Assembly (NCBI RefSeq): GCF_001610895.1
Contig: NZ_CP011273.1
Coordinates: 3,658,001-3,722,000 of the forward strand
DNA: 64,000 nt
Direction: 5' to 3'
Origin: Planctomyces sp. SH-PL62
GTDB taxonomy: Bacteria > Planctomycetota > Planctomycetia > Isosphaerales > Isosphaeraceae
Positions 52,530-61,172 of this stretch are shown in pieces. Each line of letters starts with the position of its first letter. The first letter of the stretch is position 1. Both the position numbers and the translations under genes were made by a program. The notes beneath the pieces were generated by a model. It was not told where the DNA came from. It saw only the letters and a program-made list of their open reading frames with translations, and ran no database searches.

Positions 52530-54116
52530 TTAGGCCTCGCCGGCGGCGACGAGCGAGTCTTCGGGGGGGCGATTGCCCAGGACGCTGTGGTTCTTGCCGT
52601 AGGCGAAGTAGATCACCAGGCCGATGGCCATCCAGACGATGAGCCGGATCCAGGTGTCGAAGGGGAGGGGGAGCATCAGGGCCACGGCGCTGAGGACGCC
52701 CATCGGCGCGGTGAACCAGATGGCGGGCGCACGGAAGGGGCGTTCGATGTCGGGCTGCTTGATCCGCAGGTAGAGCGTGCCGGCCGAGACGACGGCGAAG
52801 GCGAAGAGGGTGCCGATCGAGGTCAGTTCGCCGGCCACGCTCAGGGGGAGGACTGCGGCGGCCACCATGACGATACACCCGGTGATGATCGTCGTGATGT
52901 ACGGCGTGTGGAACCGCGGGTGGATCTTGCCGACGATCCCGGGGAGCAGGCCGTCCTTCGACATCGCGTAGAAGATCCGGGGCTGGCTCATGAGCATGAC
53001 CAGGATCACCGAGCTGAGCCCGGCGATCGCGCCGATCTTGACGTAGAAGGAGAGCCAGGGCATCCGCATGGCGTCGGTGGCGACGGCGACCGGGTCGGGG
53101 ACGTGGAGTTGCTTGTAGTTGACCACCCCGGTGAGGACGATCGACCCAAGGAAGTAGAGGATCGTGCAGATGACCAGCGAGCCGATGATGCCGATGGGCA
53201 TGTCGCGCTGGGGGTTCTTGGCTTCCTGGGCGGTCGTCGAGACGGCGTCGAAGCCGATGTAGGCGAAGAAGACCAGGCCGGCGGCCCGCAGGACGCCGCT
53301 CCAACCGTATTCGAAGTTGTACCAGGGTCCGACCGAGGGCTGGATGTAGGAGCCGCCCCAGTTCTTGCTGTCGACCATGGGGAGGCCGAGGACGATCAGG
53401 AGGACGAGGATCGAGACCTTGACGAAGACGATGACGTTGTTGACCCGGGCCGACTCCTTGATGCCGACGACGAGCAGGGCGGTCACCAGGGCCACGATCA
53501 GCATGGCCGGGGCGTTGAACAGGGCGTCGACCTGGGCGAACGCGGAGTAGTCGATCCCGGCTTCGATCAGCCGATCCTTGACGGAGTCGAGCATGGACCA
53601 GCCGTGCCGCAGGTGGAGCGGGCCGGCGATGGCGTCGGGGACCTCGATCATCTTCGTCCCCGGAGAGGCGAGGAACCTCGGGGGGAGGTCGATGCCGCGG
53701 TCGTGGAGGAAGCTGGCGACGTATCCCGACCAGTTGATGGCGACGGTGGTGGCGCCGACCATGTATTCGAGGATCAGGTCCCAGCCGATGAGCCAGGCGA
53801 TGAACTCGCCCATGGTGGCGTAGGCGTAGGTGTAGGCGGAGCCGGCGACCGGGACGGTGGAGGCCATCTCGGCGTAGCAGAGGCCGGCGAAGGCGCAGAC
53901 GATCCCGCCCAGGATGAACGACAGCGAGATCGCCGGCCCGGCGTATCGGGCCGAGGCCTCGCCGGTCAGGCCGAAGAAGCCGGCGCCGATGACGGCGCCG
54001 ATGCCCAGCATGATCAGGTTCACGCCCGTCAGGGTGCGTTTCAGGCCGTGTTCCTCGCTGGCGGCCGCCTCGGCCTTGAGCGTGGCGATCGATTTACGGA
54101 CCCACAGATTCGCCAT
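52530..54116 (-). CDS. APC-superfamily cationic amino-acid transporter (CAT-like permease)
   Basis: A 528-aa polytopic membrane protein with about 12-14 helices. The first helix region has the APC signature NLIMLGIGAVIGAGFFGLTG, followed by GPAISLSFILGGIVCAFAGL with CYAEMASTVPVAGSAYTY. The amphipathic VFFAYIGFDAVSTTAQEAKN segment is typical of the CAT family. It imports amino acids with protons or by exchange; specificity is unknown. A cytoplasmic N-terminus of about 30 aa precedes helix 1. It is monocistronic by spacing. Confidence 0.93.
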   Translation of the reverse strand: MANLWVRKSIATLKAEAAASEEHGLKRTLTGVNLIMLGIGAVIGAGFFGLTGEASARYAGPAISLSFILGGIVCAFAGLCYAEMASTVPVAGSAYTYAYATMGEFIAWLIGWDLILEYMVGATTVAINWSGYVASFLHDRGIDLPPRFLASPGTKMIEVPDAIAGPLHLRHGWSMLDSVKDRLIEAGIDYSAFAQVDALFNAPAMLIVALVTALLVVGIKESARVNNVIVFVKVSILVLLIVLGLPMVDSKNWGGSYIQPSVGPWYNFEYGWSGVLRAAGLVFFAYIGFDAVSTTAQEAKNPQRDMPIGIIGSLVICTILYFLGSIVLTGVVNYKQLHVPDPVAVATDAMRMPWLSFYVKIGAIAGLSSVILVMLMSQPRIFYAMSKDGLLPGIVGKIHPRFHTPYITTIITGCIVMVAAAVLPLSVAGELTSIGTLFAFAVVSAGTLYLRIKQPDIERPFRAPAIWFTAPMGVLSAVALMLPLPFDTWIRLIVWMAIGLVIYFAYGKNHSVLGNRPPEDSLVAAGEA

Positions 54117-54304
54117 CGTGTCGTCTCACTGGTTTCCGGAAGATGCGGGGGGGCGTCGGATAGGATCGGATCGGGTCGGGGGTGCCGCCGTCGCGGGGGC
54201 GTGACGGCGGGCTGGTTGGGGACCCGGCCCGCCGGGTTGGAGCCCGGCGGGGGAGGTGGGCGGCCGCGTCCCGCGACGATCATACGATAATCAAGGCGGC
54301 GTCG

Positions 54305-54927
54305 TCACGGCAGCTCCTGGACCTCGATCTTGCGGATCTCGATGCGGCTGCCCGGGTCGTGCTGCTGGAACGCGAAGTGGCCCTCCTTGAAGGTGTTCGC
54401 GAAATCCATGAACATGAACAGTTCTTCGCCGTTGACTCGGATGCTGATGTGGGGCGCCTTCCGGCCGCGCCACTCCTTGTCGACCACCTCGATCTCGTAG
54501 GTGAACCAGGTGTCGGGGGGGACGAGCCGCTTGTAGACGTGGACGAAGCCGTAGAGCGAGCCGGTCCGGATCGGGTCGGTGTGGGTGCTGTCGATCTGGG
54601 CCTCGTAGCCGTCCGTGAAGCTGCCGGTGTTCGTCGGCGAGCGGAAGTAGAGGCCCGAGTTCCCCTTGTCGTTGATCTTGACCTCGGCGCGGTACTTGAA
54701 GTTCTTGTACTTCTTGGGGCTGTAGAGCATGGACGCCGTGCCCGTGCCGACGATCGCGCCGTCCTTCACTTCCCACTTGGACGTGCCGTTCCCCCGCCCA
54801 CGGTCCAGCCGCTGAGGGTCTTGCCGTCGAAGAGGGGGACCCATTCCTGGGCCTGGGCGCACGAGGCCGTGCCGACCGTCATCGCGAGCGCGCAGAGCGC
54901 CTTGCGGGTCCACTTGAGCGAGTTCAT
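54305..54927 (-). pseudogene. DUF1080 (3-keto-disaccharide hydrolase-type) exported protein, frameshifted
   Basis: The start is at ATG 54927: signal peptide KALCALAMTVGTASCAQAQ, then WVPLFDGKTLSGWTVGGG. Here the frame breaks. The rest lies in another frame: NGTSKWEVKDGAIVGTGTAS, RAEVKINDKGNSGLYFRSPT, and IRKIEVQELP at the end. A run of five G (54791-54795 on the plus strand as C) is one base short; adding one G gives one 207-aa protein. DUF1080 proteins adopt a concanavalin-like fold and some hydrolyse 3-keto-glycosides. The region length (623 nt) fits one missing base. It could be a sequencing error or a true mutation. Confidence 0.8.
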
Positions 54928-55062
54928 GGGCGTCGTCCTCCTGGGGGTCGATCGGATGGGCTGGGGCGGCCGGGGGGCCGTTCCCGTATTCGAGGTTGCA
55001 AGTTTATAACGGGGGGATGGGGCGTGCCAGGGGCCGCTCCCCCTCGAAGGAGCCCGTCCCGC

Positions 55063-55737
55063 ATGCCCGATCGGACCGATCCGCGCGAGACCGAACCCCG
55101 CCCGCTCACCGTCGAGGAGTCCTCGCTCCGCCGTCGGCCGACCCCCCGGTTCGACCCCGCGCGAGGGCTCGCGCCCGAACTTCTCGAACGCCTCCTGCGG
55201 TCGGCGACCCTCGCCCCGTCCCCTTACGAACTCCAGCCCTGGCGGTTCCTGGTCGTGCGCGAGCCGGCCGGTCGGCGACGGCTCCAGGCCTGCGCGGGAA
55301 ACCAGCCCGAGGTCGGCCGGGCGCCGGTGGTCGTCGTCGTCCTGGGCTTCCACCATCCCGAGCGGTCGCACCTGGAAGCCCTGCTGACGATGCGGATCGA
55401 GTCGGGCGAATGCTCCCCGGAGCGGGCCGCGGCGATCCGAGGACGGGCGCGGTCGGGCCTGAGGGACCTCTTCGATCGGGAACTCTGGGCGACCCGGCCG
55501 GCGATGCTCGCGGCGGCGACCTTGATGCTGGCGGCCGAGTCGCTGGGGGTCGCCTCGGCCCTGATCGAGGGCTTCGACGCCGAGGCCGTGCGTCGCGAAT
55601 TCGGCGTCCCTGATGACCACGCGGTCTGCGGTCTGGTGGCGCTCGGCTTCGCCGACGTCGAAGGGCCGCCCCCGCCGCGCTTCGGGCTCGACGAGGTCGC
55701 CTTCGCCGAGCACTTCGGCCGACCTTGGGCCCCTTGA
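55063..55737 (+). CDS. Nitroreductase-family flavoprotein
   Basis: A 224-aa protein. The FMN-binding nitroreductase pattern is SSLRRRPTPRFDPA with Arg residues at the N-terminus, SATLAPSPYELQPWRFLVV, then a middle helical part with RPAMLAAATLMLAAESLGVA and CGLVALGFADVEG near the end. It reduces nitro compounds, quinones or flavins with NAD(P)H; the physiological substrate is unknown. The ATG at 55063 has GAAGGAG upstream. It is divergent from the DUF1080 gene. Confidence 0.9.
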   Translation: MPDRTDPRETEPRPLTVEESSLRRRPTPRFDPARGLAPELLERLLRSATLAPSPYELQPWRFLVVREPAGRRRLQACAGNQPEVGRAPVVVVVLGFHHPERSHLEALLTMRIESGECSPERAAAIRGRARSGLRDLFDRELWATRPAMLAAATLMLAAESLGVASALIEGFDAEAVRREFGVPDDHAVCGLVALGFADVEGPPPPRFGLDEVAFAEHFGRPWAP

Positions 55738-55837
55738 GCCTGGATCGGCGCGCGGGGCGGGTTTACCATGCGGCGGATATCGCGACGGCGCCTCGGGGCG
55801 TCGTCCCCTCCCCACATGAACCCGAGGTGGTCACGCA

Positions 55838-56574
55838 ATGACTCGCAATCTGATCGGCGGCCGTCGGCTCGTCGCGGCCCTCGCCGCAGCCTTCCTGCTC
55901 GCGTCCGGGACCGACGTCCTGGCCCAGGCGATCCCCACCACCACGCCCGCCCCTCGTACGGACGAGTGGTGGACCAACCTCCATAAGAAGTTCCTCGGCG
56001 AGGCCAAGCAGGCCGCGGAGGACAAGTCCTGCAAGCTCCTCTTCCTGGGCGACTCGATCACCCAGGGCTGGGGGGGCAACGACACCTGGAAGAAGCACTA
56101 CACCCGCGCGGGGCGCTCAACTTCGGGATCGGCGGCGACCAGACCCAGCACGTCCTCTGGCGGATCCAGAACGGCGAGCTGGAGGGGCTGAACCCTGAAG
56201 CGGTGGTGCTCATGATCGGCACCAACAACGCCGGATCCAGCCCGGCCGATGACATCGCCGCCGGCGTCGAGGCGATCGTCGCCGAGCTGCGCAAGCGGCT
56301 CCCCGAGTCGGACATCCTCCTGCTCGGCGTCTTCCCCCGCAGCGAGAAGCCCGACGCGACCCGCGAGAAGCTCCAGAAGGTCAACGCGCGGATCGCCAAG
56401 CTGGACGGCGGCAAGGTCCATTACCTCGACATCGGCAAGGCCTTCCTGCAGGAAGACGGCACCATCTCCAAGGAGATCATGCCCGACTTCCTGCACCTGA
56501 GCCCCAAGGGCTACGAGCTCTGGGCCGAGGCCATCGAGCCGAGCCTGTCGAAGCTCGTCGACGAGAAGTCCTGA
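55838..56574 (+). pseudogene. Exported SGNH/GDSL hydrolase, frameshifted
   Basis: ATG 55838 begins a signal peptide (RLVAALAAAFLLASGTDVLA). Block I is present as LLFLGDSITQGW. After KKHYTRAG the frame breaks at a G-run (56110-56113). With one added G it continues as ALNFGIGGDQTQHVLWRIQN, VVLMIGTNNAG (block III) and DFLHLSPKGYELWAEAI (block V with the Asp-x-x-His). The full product would be 245 aa, in line with acetylhydrolase/esterase relatives. As written, the first frame ends at 56191, and a second frame (from 56203) holds the rest. The 737-nt length fits one missing base. Confidence 0.82.
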
Positions 56575-56575
56575 G

Positions 56576-57364
56576 TCAGGAGCCGAACAGGTCGGAAGGC
56601 CGGATTTTGGGGAGGTCGTCCCACTTCGACCGCTCGTCGGCGAAGGGGAGGCCTTCCTCCAGCGGCTTCTCCTGCTCCAGCACCGCCAGCACGGCCCGAG
56701 CGAGCTTCAGGTCGTCTCGGGTCGTGATCTTGAGGTTGAACGGCGAGCCTGGCACGATCGCGATGGGACGGCCGATCGCCTCGACGAGCCGCGCGTCGTC
56801 GGTGGCCCCCGGGCCGTTCCGGTCTCGCTTCTCGTAGGCCTCGACGAGCCAGTCGCGGCGGAAGACCTGGGGCGTCTGGGCGAGGAACAGGCCGTCGCGC
56901 GGGACGGTCTCGACGACGACCCCCTCGGCCGACGCCCGCTTGATCGTGTCGGCGACCGGGACCGCCGGCATGGCCGCCCCGCGCTCGCGCGCGATCTCGA
57001 AGACCGCGGCGACCAAGGCCGGCGTGACGCAGGGCCTCGCGGCGTCGTGGACCGCCACGAAGTCGCACGAATCCTTGACGCATTCCAGGGCGGCGGCGAC
57101 CGTATCGGCCCGCTCCGCGCCGCCGACCACCACGTCGAGGCCCAGGAAGGCGACGCTGTCGCGATAGCGCCGCTCGAACATCTCGCGGTCGTCCTCAGCG
57201 ATGGCGATGATGATCTGGCCCACGTCGTCGTTGTTGACGAAGGCGTCGATCGCCCTCAGCCAGACCGCTCTTCCGGCGATGTCGGTGTAGATCTTCTTCT
57301 CGTCCGGGTCGCCGAAGCGACTCGACCGGCCGGCGGCCGGCAGGATCACGGCGAATCGTCCCAT
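56576..57364 (-). CDS. ispD: 2-C-methyl-D-erythritol 4-phosphate cytidylyltransferase
   Basis: A 262-aa protein. The nucleotidyltransferase start is FAVILPAAGRSSRFGDPDEKK, then VVVGGAERADTVAAALECVK, VAVHDAARPCVTPALVAAVF, ADTIKRASAEGVVVETVPRD and LAQTPQVFRRDWLVEAYEKR. These match the IspD catalytic and CTP-binding regions (Arg/Lys in the N-terminal loop, Asp in HDAARP). It makes CDP-methylerythritol in the MEP isoprenoid pathway. It has an extra C-terminal tail of about 30 aa. The ATG at 57364 is chosen from homology. No ispF gene follows. Confidence 0.94.
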   Translation of the reverse strand: MGRFAVILPAAGRSSRFGDPDEKKIYTDIAGRAVWLRAIDAFVNNDDVGQIIIAIAEDDREMFERRYRDSVAFLGLDVVVGGAERADTVAAALECVKDSCDFVAVHDAARPCVTPALVAAVFEIARERGAAMPAVPVADTIKRASAEGVVVETVPRDGLFLAQTPQVFRRDWLVEAYEKRDRNGPGATDDARLVEAIGRPIAIVPGSPFNLKITTRDDLKLARAVLAVLEQEKPLEEGLPFADERSKWDDLPKIRPSDLFGS

Positions 57365-57634
57365 GGCTGGCTCCTTCGACCGTCCCGGGCGCGACCCGGC
57401 CGTCGCTCGGGACGCCGCGTCGCGTCTCCTGCGAACTCCGGGCGGCTCGCGCGGATCGCGTCGCTGCTCGCCCCCGATTCTCGCCGTACGTCGCCCCGGC
57501 GTCAACGCGTCCGGGCGGGCGACGGGCCTGGCGTCGCGGGGCCGTCGCGGGCAGAATGGTGTATGGGCGTTCGCGTCCGGGGTCGCGCCGCGCCCCGGCG
57601 CCGACCCACCCCGGGACGAGGAGAGCCGCCAACG

Positions 57635-58468
57635 ATGGAGTGTCTGGGACCGCAGTGCGCCGCGACCGTGCTGGAATGGCTCCGCGCGAGGGCCGCGGAA
57701 GGGGAGCCGGCCGGGGCCGCTCCGACGACTCCGACGACGGGGGCGGCGCGGCAGGGATTCTTATGGAAGGCCGCGCCTTACCAGGAAGACGCGCCGGCGA
57801 TCACCTCGGCGGCCGAGCTGGCGGGGGCCGTCGAGCACCTCCAGTACGCCGTCTTCCGTCGCTACCAGAATCAGCTCACCCGCGCCGAACGGGGCCGCCT
57901 CGACAACTCGATCGAGAACGCCCTGTTCAAGATCGACCGCTACCTGCTGCGCATCGACCCCGCCGAGCGGGCCCTCCACGAGGCGGAGGCGGCGAGGATC
58001 CGCGAAGAGGTCCGCGACCACAAGGATCGCGTCGAGCGGCTCAGGCTCCAGGCCCGTCGCGCCGAGCTGAAGCTGGCCCAGCTCACGACCCTCTCGCCCG
58101 AGACGTTCGAGGAGTTCGTCGGCGAGCTGTTCGAGGCCATGGGCTACGAGGTCGCCCAGGTCGGCGGGACGGGGGACGAGGGGATCGACCTCCACCTCCG
58201 TCGCGGCGAGCTTCGCGCCATCGTCCAGTGCAAGTACCACAAGCGGGGCGTGGTCGGCTCGCCCGAGTTGCAGAAGTTCCTCGGGTCGGTCCACCACGCG
58301 CACGCCCACAAAGGATTCTTCGTCACCACCAGCACGTTCTCGCTGGCCGCCGAGAAGTTCTCGGTCGACCACCCCATCGAGCTCGTCGACGGCCCCCGGA
58401 TCGTCGAACTGGTCACGGAGGCCATGGGACCCGGCGCGCGCAAGGAAGCGGAACCCTCGTGGTTTTGA
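57635..58468 (+). CDS. Mrr-like restriction-endonuclease-fold nuclease
   Basis: A 277-aa protein. The N-terminal 140 aa are helical, including a long coiled-coil-like stretch (ALHEAEAARIREEVRDHKDR and VERLRLQARRAELKLAQL). The Mrr catalytic domain follows: FEEFVGELFEAMGYEVAQVG, GDEGIDLHLRRGELRAIVQC with KYHK (D-x(n)-QxK active site), and GSVHHAHAHKGFFVTTSTFS. Mrr enzymes cut methylated or stressed DNA; others are housekeeping nucleases. No methyltransferase is nearby. The ATG at 57635 follows GAGGAGAG. Confidence 0.9.
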   Translation: MECLGPQCAATVLEWLRARAAEGEPAGAAPTTPTTGAARQGFLWKAAPYQEDAPAITSAAELAGAVEHLQYAVFRRYQNQLTRAERGRLDNSIENALFKIDRYLLRIDPAERALHEAEAARIREEVRDHKDRVERLRLQARRAELKLAQLTTLSPETFEEFVGELFEAMGYEVAQVGGTGDEGIDLHLRRGELRAIVQCKYHKRGVVGSPELQKFLGSVHHAHAHKGFFVTTSTFSLAAEKFSVDHPIELVDGPRIVELVTEAMGPGARKEAEPSWF

Positions 58469-58737
58469 GGCCTCGCCCGCTTCGAGATCGGGGTCCCCGG
58501 GCGAATTCGTTGGAATCAGGTCGAGGCCCCGCCTATGATTCGCTGAGGCGGCGTCGCGGGGAGTCATCCCTGGGATTCGGGCCCGATCGAGGCCCCGGTT
58601 TCCCGGAACCTCCGCATCTCTCCCGAGGGAGAAGCCGCCGACTATTCGCTTGACCGGGGTGCGGATCGCGGGGTAGCTTCGGCATCAAGGACGTCTTGGA
58701 CGACACCCGACCCATCCCCGGCCAAGGAGGGTACATC

Positions 58738-58977
58738 ATGGCTTCGCGCACCCAGGATCCCGCGCTCCGTCCGTTGGTCCTCCCGCCGGAGTTCGAAGAC
58801 CTGGCGGCTCCGATTCAGGGGGACGTCAAGGTGATCGTCTCGATCCTCGTCGAGCGGGCGGCGGGCCGTCTGATGCTCTCAAGGCGTCAGACGCAACAGC
58901 TCCAGCGGTCGCTCTGGAACGGGCTGGTCGACGCCGTCAACGCCGAGATCCAGCCCCTCTCCGCCAATCACCACTGA
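58738..58977 (+). CDS. Small protein of unknown function
   Basis: A 79-aa protein beginning MASRTQDPALRPLVLPPEFE, followed by the helical VKVIVSILVERAAGRLMLSR and QTQQLQRSLWNGLVDAVNAE. There is no signal peptide or recognised domain. A textbook AAGGAGG site at 58724-58730 lies 7 nt before the ATG and strongly supports translation. It precedes the CoaC-like gene by 76 bp on the same strand. Confidence 0.7.
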   Translation: MASRTQDPALRPLVLPPEFEDLAAPIQGDVKVIVSILVERAAGRLMLSRRQTQQLQRSLWNGLVDAVNAEIQPLSANHH

Positions 58978-59053
58978 CCCGATCCGAAGCGGGGGCGGAC
59001 CGTTCGCGACGCCCCGCGCGACGCCGGACGCCGTCCCTGGAGCCGGGGTTCGC

Positions 59054-59692
59054 ATGGCACGCATCCTCGTGGGGACGACCGGTTCCGTGGCCGCCGTGCG
59101 CATCCCCGCGCTCTGCGCGACGCTCGTCGCGCAGGGGCACGAGGTCCGCCTGGTTGCCACCGAGCCCTCCCTCTACTTCTTCGACCCGGCCGAACTGCCG
59201 ACGTCGACGTCGCTTTACCGGGACGCCGACGAATGGCCGCGGGATCGGTACGCGCGGGGCGACGAGGTGCTGCATATCGAGCTTCGCCGATGGGCCGATC
59301 TCCTGATCGTCGCCCCGCTCGACGCCAACAGCCTGGCCAAGTTCGCCCTGGGCCTGAGCGACAACCTCCTCACCTGCCTGTTCCGGGCCTGGGACTTCGA
59401 GAAGCCGGCGATCCTGGCGCCGGCGATGAACACCCTGATGTGGCGGAAGCCCGCCACCGCCCGCCATCTCGCCCAGCTCTGGTCCGACCAGACCGGCCGC
59501 GCCGCTCCCTCCGACTGGTCCCTGGAATCCGCCGAGGGCCACTTCGCCCGCCAGGCCCCGGCGATCGTCCTGATTCCCCCCCAGTCCAAGCGGCTGGCCT
59601 GCGGCGACGTCGGCATCGGCGCGATGGCGGAGGTCACGTGCCTCGCCGAGGCGGTCCGCGCCTGGTCCGAACGCGCGATTTCGGCGTCCTGA
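59054..59692 (+). CDS. Flavoprotein, phosphopantothenoylcysteine decarboxylase (CoaC)-like
   Basis: A 212-aa single-domain protein of the HFCD family. ARILVGTTGSVAAVRIPALC is the FMN-binding start. HIELRRWADLLIVAPLDANS carries the conserved His, FALGLSDNLLTCLFRAW follows, then APAMNTLMWRKPAT (the PxMNxxMW motif) and LACGDVGIGAMAE with the active-site Cys. CoaC decarboxylates phosphopantothenoylcysteine in coenzyme A synthesis. Bacterial CoaC is usually fused to CoaB; here it is alone, like the eukaryotic enzyme. A lantibiotic-decarboxylase type role is an alternative. Confidence 0.9.
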   Translation: MARILVGTTGSVAAVRIPALCATLVAQGHEVRLVATEPSLYFFDPAELPTSTSLYRDADEWPRDRYARGDEVLHIELRRWADLLIVAPLDANSLAKFALGLSDNLLTCLFRAWDFEKPAILAPAMNTLMWRKPATARHLAQLWSDQTGRAAPSDWSLESAEGHFARQAPAIVLIPPQSKRLACGDVGIGAMAEVTCLAEAVRAWSERAISAS

Positions 59693-59887
59693 ACGGTCGG
59701 GCTGGTCGAGTCCGAGGTGCGTCGCGCCGAATGATGAATGAGTGCGGCCGTGGCGGTCTCGTCGCCGGTTGATCGGCCTGCTTTCGAAAAAAAACTCTTG
59801 ACGGGCCCCTCGATCGACGGATTAACTATTACGAAAACCGATATGGTTCGACGCGCACTATCGAGAAATGTGGACGGACGAAGAGAC

Positions 59888-60892
59888 ATGCAGTTCGAGT
59901 CCCTCCAGATTTTCTGCGACGTGGTGCGTTGGTCCAGCTTCTCTCGGGGGGCGTCGGAGAACAAGATTTCGCAGTCCTCGGCGAGCCAGGCGGTGCATCA
60001 GCTGGAAGTCCGGCTGGGGGTCCGTCTGATCGACCGATCGAAACGACCCTTCGTCCTGACGGAGGAGGGGAAGGTTTTCTACGAGGGCTGCAAAGATCTC
60101 GTCGCGCGATACCTCGAGCTGGAGAATCGTGTCAGGACCCTGGACGACGAGCGGAAGGCGACGGGGACGGTGGGAGTGGCGGCGATTTATTCCGTGGGGC
60201 TGGCTCATATGAGCCGCTACGTGAAGACCTTCGCGGAACGCCATCCCGAGGCCCACGTCCGCCTTGAGTACCTGCACCCCACCCAGGTGGTGGAGCGCGT
60301 GACTAGTGGTGCGACGGAGCTGGGATTGATCTCGTATCCGCGGAAATGGCCTGAGCTGGTGGTGATCCCGTGGCGGGAGGAGACGATGGTCCTCGTCGTC
60401 CCCCCCTCGCACCGGTTCGCGCACCGCGAGACGGTCCACATCCGGGAGATCGACGGCGAGACCCTCGTGGGGTTCGCCGCCTCGCTCTCGATCCGCAAGG
60501 CGATCGACCGCTCGCTGCGACGTCACGACGTCGAAGTCGACGTGGCGCTCGAGTTCGACAACATCGAGCACATCAAACGCGCCGTGGAGATCTCGGCAGG
60601 GGTGGCGATCCTGCCCGAGCCGACCGTGATCGAGGAGATCCGGGCGGGGACGCTGATCGCCCTGAAAATCGACGGCCAGGACCCCAAGTATCGCCTGACG
60701 AGGCCCCTGGCCATCATCCACCGCCGCCACGAGAACCTGGATATCACGACCTCGCGGTTCCTGGAATTGCTCACGAGCTGCGAGGGGGGGCGGTGGCCGA
60801 TGGATCGTCGGCCGGTCGAAGGATCTCGGCGGGTTCCCCTCCCTGACGACCCCCGGGACGAATTCCCGGCCGAAAGGGGTCGTCCCGCGTGA
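59888..60892 (+). CDS. LysR-family transcriptional regulator
   Basis: A 334-aa protein. The N-terminal HTH is at residues 1-60 (LQIFCDVVRWSSFSRGASEN, SQSSASQAVHQLEVRLGVRL, then IDRSKRPFVLTEEGKVFY). The effector domain is at about 90-300 (VGVAAIYSVGLAHMSRYVKT, LEYLHPTQVVERVTSGATEL, GVAILPEPTVIEEI). The tail past 305 is Arg/Pro-rich and disordered-looking. The ATG at 59888 is chosen by homology; an in-frame ATG lies 45 bp upstream. It sits in the same direction as, and ahead of, the glutamate synthase gene, so it may control it (compare GltC), but the 280-bp gap leaves this open. Confidence 0.92.
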   Translation: MQFESLQIFCDVVRWSSFSRGASENKISQSSASQAVHQLEVRLGVRLIDRSKRPFVLTEEGKVFYEGCKDLVARYLELENRVRTLDDERKATGTVGVAAIYSVGLAHMSRYVKTFAERHPEAHVRLEYLHPTQVVERVTSGATELGLISYPRKWPELVVIPWREETMVLVVPPSHRFAHRETVHIREIDGETLVGFAASLSIRKAIDRSLRRHDVEVDVALEFDNIEHIKRAVEISAGVAILPEPTVIEEIRAGTLIALKIDGQDPKYRLTRPLAIIHRRHENLDITTSRFLELLTSCEGGRWPMDRRPVEGSRRVPLPDDPRDEFPAERGRPA

Positions 60893-61172
60893 CGCCCCCG
60901 CCCCTCGCGCGGCCGAATCCAGGCTCGCCGCGCCACCCGTCGAACTCGCCGTCCTGTGACCGCGACAGCCGAGGATCGAGGATCGATGAAGCCCGCGTCG
61001 CCCGCCGAGATCCCGGCGAGGTGGTGGGCCGAGGTCCCGACACCCCGGATCGCCCCAGAGGCCGCCCCCATCTTCTCCCGTCTCGGAACCGTCCGCACCA
61101 CGCGGACCGTCCCTGACGCCAACGCCCATCGTCCCGAACCAGGTGGACGCCATTTCCGGAAGGACCGAAGCC
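60893..61172. promoter_or_regulatory. Region upstream of the glutamate synthase gene
   Basis: A 280-bp GC-rich gap that should contain the gltB promoter and any LysR-type operator. No T-N11-A palindrome or -35/-10 pair could be assigned with confidence by eye. A GGAAGGACCGAAG sequence ahead of the ATG is the likely ribosome-binding site. Confidence 0.4.

Noticed and set aside
54791-54795. Programmed frameshift in the DUF1080 gene
   Set aside because: A G-run alone is not a slippery heptamer with a downstream structure, and a like error lies nearby in an unrelated gene; a missing base is simpler.
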